Assembly (NCBI RefSeq): GCF_000754095.2
Contig: NZ_JQSG02000006.1
Coordinates: 666,939 to 730,938 of the forward strand
Origin: Acidihalobacter prosperus
GTDB taxonomy: Bacteria > Pseudomonadota > Gammaproteobacteria > DSM-5130 > Acidihalobacteraceae
Length of the DNA: 64,000 nt
Direction: 5' to 3'
Part shown: positions 1-7,536 of the stretch, piece by piece
Position numbering within the stretch: position 1 is the stretch's first letter
How the letters are laid out: each line of letters begins with the position of its first letter
Position numbers and translations under genes: made by a program
The notes under the pieces: model-generated
Databases searched by the model: none
What the model was told of the DNA's origin: nothing
What the model saw: only the letters and a program-made list of their open reading frames with translations

Positions 1-336
1 AAGGGCGACTACCCGTACGCCGCTCGGAAGCTGGGCGAGCGGACGGGCGAGAAAGGTTTCCAGCATGGGACCTACCCAGAAGACCACCTGGGCGCTGCTC
101 AGCGCGGCCATGTCGGACGGACGCAGGCTGTAGGTATGCGGCGACGCGGCACCCGGTACCAGTAAATGCGGCCTCTCGCCGGTGCCAGCCATGACGCCCG
201 CGACCAGGGAGTCGATGGGTTTGATACTGGCCACCACGTGCGTCGCGGCCTGACTGGTGGGCGAAAGCAGCCATATCACGAGGCTGATGGCGAACAGAGC
301 GCGGCGGGTCGGTCGCGCGGAGGCGTGAGAGAACAT
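1..336 (-). CDS. znuA: Zinc ABC transporter substrate-binding protein ZnuA (N-terminal part)
   Basis: Only the first 112 codons lie in the window; the rest is off the left edge. The reading frame opens at the ATG complementary to 334-336. It begins with an arginine-rich stretch and a hydrophobic segment (FAISLVIWLLS) ending in QAA, a secretory signal peptide. The mature part has VVASIKPIDSLVAGVMAG and then LLVPGAASPHTYSLRPSDMA, the cluster A-1 metal-binding fold in which the His of SPHTYSLRPSD is a zinc ligand in ZnuA proteins. The product would bind zinc in the periplasm and deliver it to ZnuB/ZnuC. It is divergent from zur-znuC-znuB and shares the Zur-type box at 368-380. A manganese-binding relative is possible, but the Zur context argues for zinc. 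Confidence 0.93.
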   Translation of the reverse strand, partial: MFSHASARPTRRALFAISLVIWLLSPTSQAATHVVASIKPIDSLVAGVMAGTGERPHLLVPGAASPHTYSLRPSDMAALSSAQVVFWVGPMLETFLARPLAQLPSGVRVVAL

Positions 337-367
337 GGAGGGCCTTGTGGGTCTTGGTTGGAGTGAA

Positions 368-380
368 GTTATAATATAAC
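368..380. promoter_or_regulatory. Zur-type operator between znuA and zur
   Basis: GTTATAATATAAC is a perfect 6-1-6 inverted repeat lying between divergent znuA and zur. It matches the core of the known gammaproteobacterial Zur box (TGTTATA-N-TATAACA). Its central position suggests that zinc-loaded Zur represses both znuA and zur-znuCB from one site. The AT-rich core also contains TATAAT-like sequence in both orientations, so it probably overlaps both -10 regions. Confidence 0.85.
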
Positions 381-401
381 AAATCTAGATTGGGGACCGT
401 C

Positions 402-884
402 ATGAGCGAAACCGCAGAGTCCGGTGCGGCGGTGCGAGGCGAGGCGCTTGGGCGCCGTCTGGCGCAGGCCGAGGCCTTGTGCCGCGAGCGCGGCGTGCGC
501 TTCACGCCGCTGCGCCGCCGTGTGTTCGAAAGCCTGATTGCGCGTGGGGCGCCTGCCGGCGCCTACGAACTGTTGGCGGATCTGCGTGAAGCCGGGTTCG
601 CCGACGCGCCGCCGACGGTGTACCGTGCGCTCGACTTTCTGCGCAGTCAGGGGCTCGCCCACCGCGTGCGCAGCACGAACGCCTTTGTGGCCTGCGATCA
701 CCCCGGAGACACCCACACTCATGGCGGCGTGTTGTTGATCTGCCGGGATTGCGGACATGCCGCCGAGATCGACCATGGCGCGCTCGGCGGCGCGGTGCGG
801 GAGGTGGCAGCGGCCCACGGTTTCGAGCCGGCGTCGCAGTTGATCGAGGTCAGCGGACGTTGCCGACGGTGCCGGCGCGCGTGA
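402..884 (+). CDS. zur: Zinc uptake regulator Zur (Fur family)
   Basis: A 160-residue Fur-family repressor that senses zinc and controls zinc uptake. An N-terminal winged helix (about residues 15-90, with FTPLRRRVFESL and PPTVYRALDFL) precedes a C-terminal dimerisation domain. That domain holds the structural zinc pairs Cys114-x2-Cys117 and Cys154-x2-Cys157, plus Cys99-His100 and the His-rich DTHTHGG (103-109). I chose ATG 402, preceded by GGGG at 392-395; an in-frame TTG at 390 would add four residues. The stop overlaps the GTG of znuC, so the two are translationally coupled. Zur rather than Fur is supported by the adjacent znu genes and the palindrome at 368-380. Confidence 0.93.
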   Translation: MSETAESGAAVRGEALGRRLAQAEALCRERGVRFTPLRRRVFESLIARGAPAGAYELLADLREAGFADAPPTVYRALDFLRSQGLAHRVRSTNAFVACDHPGDTHTHGGVLLICRDCGHAAEIDHGALGGAVREVAAAHGFEPASQLIEVSGRCRRCRRA

Positions 885-1657
885 GCATTTCTCAGGAGTT
901 TTTGATTGGCGCCGCCGGCTTGTGCGTGGATTTCGACGAGCGGCGAGTGCTGGATCGCATTGATCTGACGCTGGGTGAGCGTGAGATCGTTACGCTCATC
1001 GGCCCCAACGGTGCGGGCAAGACGACATTGGTCAGAACCTTGCTCGGGCTGCAAAGGCCGAGTGCCGGACGCCTGTCGCGCCGTCCGGGCCTGCGTCTTG
1101 GCTACATGCCGCAGCGGGTGACCGTGGACGCCGTGATGCCGATGAACGTGGCGCGCTTCCTGCGTCTCGGCGCGCGTCACCGGGCCGCGGTGGCGCGTAC
1201 GGCTGCGAGGCTGGGAGTCGAGGGACTCCTGGGCAGCCCGATCCAGGGACTTTCCGGAGGTGAAATGCAGCGCGTGCTGCTTGCGCGTGCGCTATTGCGC
1301 GATCCGCAACTGCTGGTTTTGGACGAGCCGGCCCAGGGTGTGGATGTCGGCCTGCAGGCCGCATTTTATCGCTTGATCCGCCAGATACGCGACGAACAGG
1401 GCTGCGGCGTGCTCATGGTGTCGCACGACTTGCATCTGGTGATGGCCGCGACCGACCGGGTGATTTGCCTCAACGGTCACGTCTGCTGCACGGGGCGGCC
1501 CGAGGCCGTCAGCCGGGATCCGGCCTACCGCCAGCTGTTCGGCGGCACCGACACGCGCGGTCTGGCCGTGTACGCTCACGATCATGATCACGCCCATGAT
1601 GTCCTCCCGGCCATGGGGGAGGAAGGGGCTATAGATAAGGGGGGCAGCGATGCCTGA
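881..1657 (+). CDS. znuC: Zinc ABC transporter ATP-binding protein ZnuC
   Basis: The ATPase of the ZnuABC importer, 258 residues. It has Walker A GPNGAGKT (41-48), Q-loop near MPQRV (76-80), signature LSGGEMQR (124-131), Walker B LLVLDEP (144-150) and H-loop SHD (181-183). The C-terminal tail carries a histidine/aspartate cluster, YAHDHDHAHD (231-240), typical of ZnuC and a possible zinc-handling site. The GTG at 881 is chosen because it overlaps the zur stop (GTGA). An upstream extension of the open frame runs only inside zur and has no family similarity. The 3' end overlaps znuB by 8 bases. Confidence 0.94.
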   Translation: MSISQEFLIGAAGLCVDFDERRVLDRIDLTLGEREIVTLIGPNGAGKTTLVRTLLGLQRPSAGRLSRRPGLRLGYMPQRVTVDAVMPMNVARFLRLGARHRAAVARTAARLGVEGLLGSPIQGLSGGEMQRVLLARALLRDPQLLVLDEPAQGVDVGLQAAFYRLIRQIRDEQGCGVLMVSHDLHLVMAATDRVICLNGHVCCTGRPEAVSRDPAYRQLFGGTDTRGLAVYAHDHDHAHDVLPAMGEEGAIDKGGSDA

Positions 1658-2453
1658 ATTCGTCTGGCATGCCTTGCTCGGCGGCATGGGGGTGGCCTGC
1701 GTGGCGGGGCCGCTGGGCTGTTTCGTGGTGTGGCGCCGAATGGCCTATTTCGGCGACACGCTTTCGCACTCGGCATTGCTGGGCGTGGCGCTCGGTTTTC
1801 TGCTGGGCGTGGATTTGCGTATCGGGATTTTGGCGGTCTGTCTGATCGCTGGCTTGATGCTGGTGGCCATGCAGGGGCGCCGGCGCCTGGCGAGCGACAC
1901 GCTGCTCGGCATCATCGCGCATACTGCGCTTTCGCTGGGTATGGTGACCATCGCCTTTCTGCCGTCGCTGCGCATCGACCTGATGGGCTATCTGTTCGGC
2001 GACATCCTTGCGATCGGCCGTGACGACCTGATCACCATCGCGCTCGGCGGCCTGTTGGTGCTGCTGGTGCTGGCCAGCATCTGGCGCGGCCTGCTGGCGG
2101 CCACTGTGCATGAGGATCTGGCGCGCGTGGAGGGCGTGCCTGCGGCACGCGACAATCTGGTCTTCGTCTTATTGCTCGCGCTGGTCGTCGCCGTGGCGAT
2201 GAAGGTGGTCGGCATGCTGCTCATCACGGCGCTCCTGATCATTCCGGCGGCGGCTGCGCGTCGTTTCGCCTCGTCGCCCGAGCACATGGCCGTGCTCGCG
2301 GCGCTGGCGGGCGTGCTGGCCGTGATGGGCGGGGTGTTCGGCTCGCTGCATTGGGATACACCGGCGGGGCCTTCGATTGTCGTGGCGGCGGCGACACTGT
2401 TTCTGTTGAGTCTGTTATGGCCGTCGCGACACTCGCGCCCCAGGCCTTCATGA
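1650..2453 (+). CDS. znuB: Zinc ABC transporter permease ZnuB
   Basis: A 267-residue integral membrane permease with about eight hydrophobic segments and the family motif around GDTLSHSALLGVALGF (about residues 35-50). The later stretch GMLLITALLIIPAAAARRFA is the typical coupling region of ABC-3 family metal permeases. It forms the inner-membrane channel for zinc with ZnuC as ATPase. It is the last gene of zur-znuC-znuB. The iron genes begin 82 bases downstream behind their own promoter. Confidence 0.93.
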   Translation: MPEFVWHALLGGMGVACVAGPLGCFVVWRRMAYFGDTLSHSALLGVALGFLLGVDLRIGILAVCLIAGLMLVAMQGRRRLASDTLLGIIAHTALSLGMVTIAFLPSLRIDLMGYLFGDILAIGRDDLITIALGGLLVLLVLASIWRGLLAATVHEDLARVEGVPAARDNLVFVLLLALVVAVAMKVVGMLLITALLIIPAAAARRFASSPEHMAVLAALAGVLAVMGGVFGSLHWDTPAGPSIVVAAATLFLLSLLWPSRHSRPRPS

Positions 2454-2463
2454 GATTGTTAAC

Positions 2464-2500
2464 AATAATAGTTCTCATTAATAAAAAAACGGCGTATACT
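2464..2500 (+). promoter_or_regulatory. Fur-type box and sigma70 promoter of the feo operon
   Basis: Positions 2464-2482 (AATAATAGTTCTCATTAAT) match 14 of 19 positions of the Fur consensus half-site series GATAATGATTCTCATTATC. They overlap a plausible -35 (TTCTCA, 2472-2477) that is 17 bases from TATACT (2495-2500). The arrangement implies iron-dependent repression of the first feoA. The start codon of feoA is 36 bases further on. Confidence 0.72.
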
Positions 2501-2535
2501 CTCCATCAAGTTCAACGCAACACCGGAGTTCGCCG

Positions 2536-2814
2536 ATGACCGCTGCCGTAACCGGATTGGCCGCTGCCTCGAAGCATCCCGCCGTGGGCGGTTTTCCGCT
2601 GGCGATGGCGGCGACAGGCGAGCGCGTGCGCATCGTGAATCTGGGCGGTGGCGAGGCCCTGGAAAGACGGCTGGCGGCCATGGGGCTCGGGCTGGGCAGT
2701 GAGTTCATGCTCGCGCAGCGTGAGGGCGGCGCTGGCGCCGTGGTCAGCCTGGCTTCGTCGCGCTTGGCCTTGAGTCTCGGCATGCTGCACCGGATATGGG
2801 TTGTGAAGGTTTGA
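2536..2814 (+). CDS. feoA: FeoA family protein (first copy)
   Basis: A 92-residue small cytosolic protein with the SH3-like FeoA fold. After a 25-residue N-terminal stretch comes ERVRIVNLGGGEALERRLAAMGLGLGSEF, the typical FeoA pattern with R-L-x-x-M-G-L-x-x-G. FeoA is thought to support FeoB-mediated ferrous iron uptake. Start ATG 2536 follows CCGGAG at 2523-2528. A second, shorter FeoA follows 16 bases downstream, and the two are only moderately alike, so they are not a fresh duplication. Its longer N-terminus compared with the usual 75-85 residues has no clear function. Confidence 0.88.
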   Translation: MTAAVTGLAAASKHPAVGGFPLAMAATGERVRIVNLGGGEALERRLAAMGLGLGSEFMLAQREGGAGAVVSLASSRLALSLGMLHRIWVVKV

Positions 2815-2830
2815 TGGGGGGAGTAAGGCG

Positions 2831-3058
2831 ATGGTCCTAGCGGACCTTAAGGTCGGGGAGTCAGGACGGGTGCGGGGCTTCGCACAATCCGAGGCAGTGT
2901 ACCGCCGCAGGCTGATGGCGATGGGACTGACCCTGGGGGCGGAGTTCACCGTCACCCGCCTGGCTCCACTCGGCGATCCGGTTGAAATCCGAGTGCGGGG
3001 CTCTGCGCTGACCCTGCGCAAGGATGAGGCTGCCGCGCTGCGAATCGAACGTCTTTGA
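2831..3058 (+). CDS. feoA: FeoA family protein (second copy)
   Basis: A 75-residue FeoA with the whole family pattern: an initial KVGESGRVRGF strand pair, then RRRLMAMGLTLGAEFTVTR, and the closing ALTLRKDEAAALRIERL. It is a better match to stand-alone FeoA than the first copy. GGGGGAG (2816-2822) precedes the ATG. It ends 66 bases before feoB, and a second Fur-type box sits in that gap. Two FeoA proteins in one feo operon occur in several proteobacteria. Whether both contact FeoB cannot be told here. Confidence 0.9.
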   Translation: MVLADLKVGESGRVRGFAQSEAVYRRRLMAMGLTLGAEFTVTRLAPLGDPVEIRVRGSALTLRKDEAAALRIERL

Positions 3059-3093
3059 CGGGATTCCAGCGCGGTATTTTTTTATCTGCAGAC

Positions 3094-3110
3094 GATAATG
3101 ATTATCAATC
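3094..3110 (+). promoter_or_regulatory. Fur-type box upstream of feoB
   Basis: GATAATGATTATCAATC lies between the second feoA and feoB and closely matches the Fur consensus (GATAATGATnATCATTATC). It suggests feoB has its own iron-regulated internal promoter in addition to read-through from the feoA promoter. No confident -35/-10 pair could be assigned. Confidence 0.72.
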
Positions 3111-3124
3111 AATAAGGTGTTGGC

Positions 3125-5458
3125 ATGACCCAAGGTGTCATCGGGCTGATCGGCAACCCGAATTGCGGCAAGACTACGCTGTTCAATGCCCTGACCGGTT
3201 CGCGACAGAAGGTCGGCAACTGGCCCGGCGTGACGGTCGAGCGCAAGGAAGGGCGTTTCGAATGGAATGGGCGTTCGATCAAGGTGGTCGACCTGCCCGG
3301 CACCTACTCACTCGATGCCGCGTCAAGCGCCTCGCTGGACGAGGCGATCGCGCGCGATTACGTGCTGTCCGGCGAACCGGACCTGATCGTCAATATCGTC
3401 GACGCATCCAATCTCGAGCGCAATCTGTATCTGACGACCCAACTGTTGGAGATGCGCCTGCCGCTGGTACTGGCAGTGAATATGCTCGATGCCGCGGAAG
3501 AGGCGGGCGTGCGCCTGGATCTGGAGCGTCTGGCCGAAGGGCTGGGGTGCCCCGTGGTGCCGATGGTGGCCTCGCGGGGCGAAGGGGTGGACGCGCTCAA
3601 ACGTACGGTTGCGCAGGGATTGGGGGGTGCGCGGCGGGGCGTCGCACTGAACTACGCGCCGTTGATCGAAGATGCGCTGCAGGAACTCGTCGGCCTGTTG
3701 GCCGTGCCGGCAAAGGCGCACGGCATGGATCCCCGTTGGCTGGGTGTCAAGCTACTGGAAGGCGATGCGCAGGCGGAATCGCTGGCTCCCGAGGCGGCCC
3801 TGGACCTGGCCAGACACCATCAGACGCGTATCGAGGGGCATCTCGGCGAACCCGCAGACGTTTTCATTGCCGAGGCGCGGTATACCTTCGTACATGAATT
3901 GCTGCAGGAGTCGATGCGCCGCGAGGGCCTGGTGAGGCGTAGCACTTCGGATCGTATCGATCGTCTGGTCCTCAATCGCTATCTCGGCATTCCGGTTTTT
4001 TTGCTGGTGATGTATCTGCTGTTCGTGGTCAGCTTCAACGGCGGCAATATCTTTCTCGATTTCTTCGATCAGACCACGCGTGCGATTTTCGTCGAGGGCT
4101 TTGCGCGCCTGCTGGCATCCTGGGGCAGTCCTGGCTGGCTGATCAGCCTGTTGGCGTATTCGCTGGGCGGTTCGATCCAGCTGGTGTCGACCTTCATCGC
4201 GCCGATCGGCATGACTTTCCTGTTTCTCTCGATTCTCGAAGACTCGGGCTACATGGCCCGCGCGGCCTTCGTGATGGACCGTTTCATGCGCCGCATCGGC
4301 CTGCCGGGCAAGGCCTTCGTGCCGATGATCGTCGGCTTCGGTTGCAATGTGCCGGCGGTAATGGCGACGCGCACCCTAGAGGATCCCCGCGAGCGGCTGG
4401 TGGCCGCGCTGATGCAGCCCTTCATGTCCTGCAGCGCCCGCCTCACGGTCTACATGGCCTTCGTGGCCGTGTTTTTCCGCGAATACGGCGGTCAGCTCGT
4501 GTTTGCCCTGTACGTGCTGGGTATCGTGGTTGCGGTCCTGACCGCCTTCATTCTCAAGCGCACGGCGCTGCGCGGTGAGGCGAGTCCTTTCGTCATGGAG
4601 TTGCCGGCCTATCACTTCCCGACGCTGCGCGGGACCCTGCGCAATACCTGGGATCGGCTGTCGGTGTTCCTGTTGCGGGTCGGCAAGGTCATCATCATCG
4701 CCTCCATGATCGTGACCGCACTGGCCAGCATCAGCCCGACGGGCCGGGGGCTGGGCGATCATGAGGTGGGCGAGTCGATACTCGCCGAGGTCGGCAAGGG
4801 GCTGACGCCGGTGTTCGCGCCCATGGGCATCACCCAGGAAAACTGGCCGGCGACCGTGGGTCTGCTTTCCGGCGTGGTCGTCAAGGAAATCGTGATGGGC
4901 ACGCTCAACGGCGTTTACGGCAAGATGGGCGCGCCTGCCGACGAAGCGACTGCTACGACACCTTCGACCAGCCTATCCGAGCAGCTCGGCGCGGCCGTCG
5001 CCACCATTCCGGCCAATGCAGCCGCCTTTGCGCATGGTTTCCTCGATCCGCTGGGCTTCGGCGGCCTTCAGCGCGCCTCTGGCAGTCTTGCGACTTCGGC
5101 GGAGGCACAGGGACTGGAGGTCAACACGCTTACGCGCCTTGGGAGTCTGTTCACCGTGCCGGCAGCCATCGCTTATCTGATCTTCATTCTGCTCTACATG
5201 CCTTGCGTCAACACCATCGCCGCGATTCGACGCGAAACAGGCAGTCGCGGCTGGACGACTTTTGCTGTTCTCTGGGGCTTGCTGTGGGCCTACGGCCTGG
5301 CGGTGATCTATTACCAGATGGCGACGTTTTCGGCACATCCCGCCAGCGCGCTGTTCTGGCTGGCTGCCGTGCTGGCCACGCTGGCAATGGTGGTTGTGGG
5401 TCTGAGGCGCTATGGATTGCGTCGGTCGCCCGCCACGGCGCTGTCGAGGGAAGCGTGA
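3125..5458 (+). CDS. feoB: Ferrous iron transporter FeoB
   Basis: A 777-residue inner-membrane iron transporter, full length for the family (E. coli 773). The N-terminal G domain has G1 GNPNCGKT (10-17), G3 DLPGTYS near residue 60 and G4 NMLD near residue 120, followed by a GDI-like helical domain. The membrane part starts near residue 285, with Gate motifs and the conserved GFGCNVPAVMATR containing the functionally important cysteine. GTP binding and hydrolysis drive or gate ferrous iron entry. ATG 3125 follows AAGGTG. The stop overlaps the feoC start by one base (TGATG). Confidence 0.96.
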   Translation: MTQGVIGLIGNPNCGKTTLFNALTGSRQKVGNWPGVTVERKEGRFEWNGRSIKVVDLPGTYSLDAASSASLDEAIARDYVLSGEPDLIVNIVDASNLERNLYLTTQLLEMRLPLVLAVNMLDAAEEAGVRLDLERLAEGLGCPVVPMVASRGEGVDALKRTVAQGLGGARRGVALNYAPLIEDALQELVGLLAVPAKAHGMDPRWLGVKLLEGDAQAESLAPEAALDLARHHQTRIEGHLGEPADVFIAEARYTFVHELLQESMRREGLVRRSTSDRIDRLVLNRYLGIPVFLLVMYLLFVVSFNGGNIFLDFFDQTTRAIFVEGFARLLASWGSPGWLISLLAYSLGGSIQLVSTFIAPIGMTFLFLSILEDSGYMARAAFVMDRFMRRIGLPGKAFVPMIVGFGCNVPAVMATRTLEDPRERLVAALMQPFMSCSARLTVYMAFVAVFFREYGGQLVFALYVLGIVVAVLTAFILKRTALRGEASPFVMELPAYHFPTLRGTLRNTWDRLSVFLLRVGKVIIIASMIVTALASISPTGRGLGDHEVGESILAEVGKGLTPVFAPMGITQENWPATVGLLSGVVVKEIVMGTLNGVYGKMGAPADEATATTPSTSLSEQLGAAVATIPANAAAFAHGFLDPLGFGGLQRASGSLATSAEAQGLEVNTLTRLGSLFTVPAAIAYLIFILLYMPCVNTIAAIRRETGSRGWTTFAVLWGLLWAYGLAVIYYQMATFSAHPASALFWLAAVLATLAMVVVGLRRYGLRRSPATALSREA

Positions 5459-5760
5459 TGGGACCGGCAGTCATCAAGGATTACCTGGTTCGCCGAGGCC
5501 GTGCGCCGATGATGGATCTGGTCAACCGGTTCGACAGCGATCCGCGCGCGCTGGAGGGTGTGCTCGAGTTCTGGATGCAGCGAGGTCGCGTGAGGCGCTT
5601 GCCCGGGGTGGTTGCCGGAAATTGTGCAGGCGGCTGTGGCCAGGACTGCGGCGTGGCTGCCCGTGCGCCGGATCTGACGGTGGTCTACGAGTGGGTCGGC
5701 ACGGCCCAGCCGCTGTGCTTCGTGCCTGTCGGCCAGTGGCGGTCGGAACGTCGAGGCTAG
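5458..5760 (+). CDS. feoC: FeoC-like winged-helix protein with cysteine cluster
   Basis: A 100-residue protein. An N-terminal winged helix (residues 1-50, KDYLVRRGRAPMMDLVNRFD) is followed by cysteines at 56, 60 and 64 and another at 87, the place where FeoC proteins carry an iron-sulfur-binding Cys motif. FeoC is thought to regulate FeoB stability or the operon. The start overlaps the feoB stop, so it is translationally coupled. The longer upstream open frame lies inside feoB and is ignored. It is longer than E. coli FeoC (78 residues), with an extra C-terminal segment that I do not recognise. It overlaps the convergent PAP2 gene by 4 bases. Confidence 0.82.
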   Translation: MGPAVIKDYLVRRGRAPMMDLVNRFDSDPRALEGVLEFWMQRGRVRRLPGVVAGNCAGGCGQDCGVAARAPDLTVVYEWVGTAQPLCFVPVGQWRSERRG

Positions 5761-6296
5761 CTGATCATGCCGCCGGAAAACGCATAGAGACTGGCCGCTG
5801 CGGTCAGGCTGCCGATCAGGGCGCCGGCAATGACGTCGCTGGGGTAGTGCAGGCCGAGTACCAGCCGCGACAGGGCCACCAGGATGGTGAAGGGGATCAC
5901 CACCACCGCCCAAAGCGGATAGTAGGCCACCAGGATGATGCTGAAGCCGACGGCATGCATGGTGTGCCCGGACGGAAAGCTGAATTCGTCCAGCGGCGCC
6001 ACGCTTTGCAGAATGCCGACTTCGGCCTGACAGGGGCGCGGACGGCTGGTGGTGTGTTTGAGCCAGCGATACAGAAACAGCGAGATCAGGCCGACCGCAA
6101 CCATCTGCAGGCTGACCCGTGCGGCTGCCGCTCCGTGTATCAATGGCAGAGCCAGTATGATGGCGTACCAGAAGACGCCATCGCCCAGGCGGCTGACCGC
6201 AGCGAATAGGCGTGCGGGCATCCGGCGGCGATTGGCGCGATTGAACAGACGGCAGACGTGCTGGTCCACCTCGGTCAGACGTTCAAGCAGACGCAT
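5757..6296 (-). CDS. PAP2-family membrane phosphatase
   Basis: A 179-residue membrane protein with the three PAP2 signature blocks: KHTTSRPRP, PSGHTMHA and SRLVLGLHYPSD. All catalytic residues (K, R, P-S-G-H, R and H) are present, so it should dephosphorylate a lipid-linked or small phosphate such as phosphatidate or undecaprenyl pyrophosphate. I chose the ATG at 6296 because GGAGGAGGA lies just upstream of it. A longer frame from 6341 overlaps the preceding gene by 59 bases and has no ribosome-binding site. It is last in the olsB-like/olsA-like/GT4/PAP2 operon, so its substrate may be a phosphorylated lipid made or consumed by that set. Confidence 0.88.
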   Translation of the reverse strand: MRLLERLTEVDQHVCRLFNRANRRRMPARLFAAVSRLGDGVFWYAIILALPLIHGAAAARVSLQMVAVGLISLFLYRWLKHTTSRPRPCQAEVGILQSVAPLDEFSFPSGHTMHAVGFSIILVAYYPLWAVVVIPFTILVALSRLVLGLHYPSDVIAGALIGSLTAAASLYAFSGGMIS

Positions 6297-7536
6297 GGCA
6301 ATCCTCCTCCGCAGACGGGGATCCATCATCGGATAACGCATACTCGTAGAGTAGCGCTTCGAGCTGGTCGGTGATATGTGACCAGTCTAGGGTTTCAGCC
6401 GTATGACGCGCCGCGGGGCGCAGACGTTCCAATAAGTTGACGTCGCTGGCCGCCGTTGCGGCCTGCTCACGGAAGGCGGCCTCGTCTCCCAGCGGGGCGA
6501 GCAGGCCGTTGATGCCGGATTCGATATGCTCGCGGCCGGCCGCATAATCGAAGCCGACGACCGCCAAGGCGCTGGCCATGGCTTCCAGGACCACATTGCC
6601 GAAGGTTTCGCTGATGCTCGGAAACAGGAAGATATCGCTGCTCGCGTAATGCCTGGCCAGATCTTCGCCGATGCGGGGGCCGGCGAAGATCAGGTCGGGA
6701 TTCTCGCGGCGCAGCGACGTTTCGTGGGGGCCATGCCCGACCACGACGAAGCGCAGTTCGGGCGTGTGTATCTGCATGTACCGGAAGGTGCTCACCGCCA
6801 GCGCAATGTTCTTTTCGGGTGCCAGGCGCCCGACGTAGAGTGCAACCGGCGTATTTTCGTCGACGCCCCATTCGTGCCGCAGCGTGGGATCGCGCCGATG
6901 TGGGCCGAAAAGCTGCGTGTTCACGCCCCGGGAGATGACACTGGCGTTGTCGAAACCCTCGTTGCCGAGTTTCCGCGCGAGCTCGCGGGTCGGCACCAGG
7001 GTGCCGGCAGAGCGGTTGTGGAAACGGCGCAGAACGGCCCGTATCGCCGGTTCGAGCCAGCCCAGCCGGTAATGCCGGCTATAGAAATCGAAGCGCGTGT
7101 GGAACCCGGTGATCGCGGGGATGCCCAGCCGGCGGGCAACGCGCAATGCGGCCATGCCGAGTGGGCCTTCGGTGGCGATATATACGATGCTCGGGCGGAA
7201 GCGCGCCCACTGGCGGTGCAGTGCGCGCGTCACGGGCAAGCCGAAGCGCAGGCCGCGATAGCCTGGGATGGGCAGACCAGGCACAAGACATTCCTCCAGG
7301 CCGCCGGCTTCAGCGCGGCTGCGGTCATGGCCGCCTTGGCCGGGACGGGTCAGCTGTATGCGATGCCCACGTTCCAGCAGGCCGCCCGCCCAGTGGCGGA
7401 GCGTGTTGGCGACGCCATTGATTTCGGGTGGCCAGGTTTCCGTGATCAGCGCGATGCGCAGGCGGACGGGTGGCGTGGCCGCACCGGCCTCGTGCGGGTG
7501 CGGCACGGCCGGCAGGTTGTCGGCCAGCGTGTTCAT
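6283..7536 (-). CDS. GT4-family glycosyltransferase (alpha-mannosyltransferase type)
   Basis: A 417-residue retaining glycosyltransferase of the GT-B fold. The N-terminal domain shows ETWPPEINGVANTL and the GFHTRFDFYSRHY stretch. The C-terminal nucleotide-sugar domain has VGRLAPEKNIALAV and the acidic EX7E motif in SISETFGNVVLEAMA. Close families transfer mannose or glucose to diacylglycerol or other lipids (MgtA, PimB, Agt and SqdX-like). The start ATG overlaps the stop of the acyltransferase gene upstream (ATGA), so it is co-translated with the lipid acyltransferases. That supports a lipid acceptor. The donor sugar cannot be read from sequence. Confidence 0.88.
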   Translation of the reverse strand: MNTLADNLPAVPHPHEAGAATPPVRLRIALITETWPPEINGVANTLRHWAGGLLERGHRIQLTRPGQGGHDRSRAEAGGLEECLVPGLPIPGYRGLRFGLPVTRALHRQWARFRPSIVYIATEGPLGMAALRVARRLGIPAITGFHTRFDFYSRHYRLGWLEPAIRAVLRRFHNRSAGTLVPTRELARKLGNEGFDNASVISRGVNTQLFGPHRRDPTLRHEWGVDENTPVALYVGRLAPEKNIALAVSTFRYMQIHTPELRFVVVGHGPHETSLRRENPDLIFAGPRIGEDLARHYASSDIFLFPSISETFGNVVLEAMASALAVVGFDYAAGREHIESGINGLLAPLGDEAAFREQAATAASDVNLLERLRPAARHTAETLDWSHITDQLEALLYEYALSDDGSPSAEEDCHASA

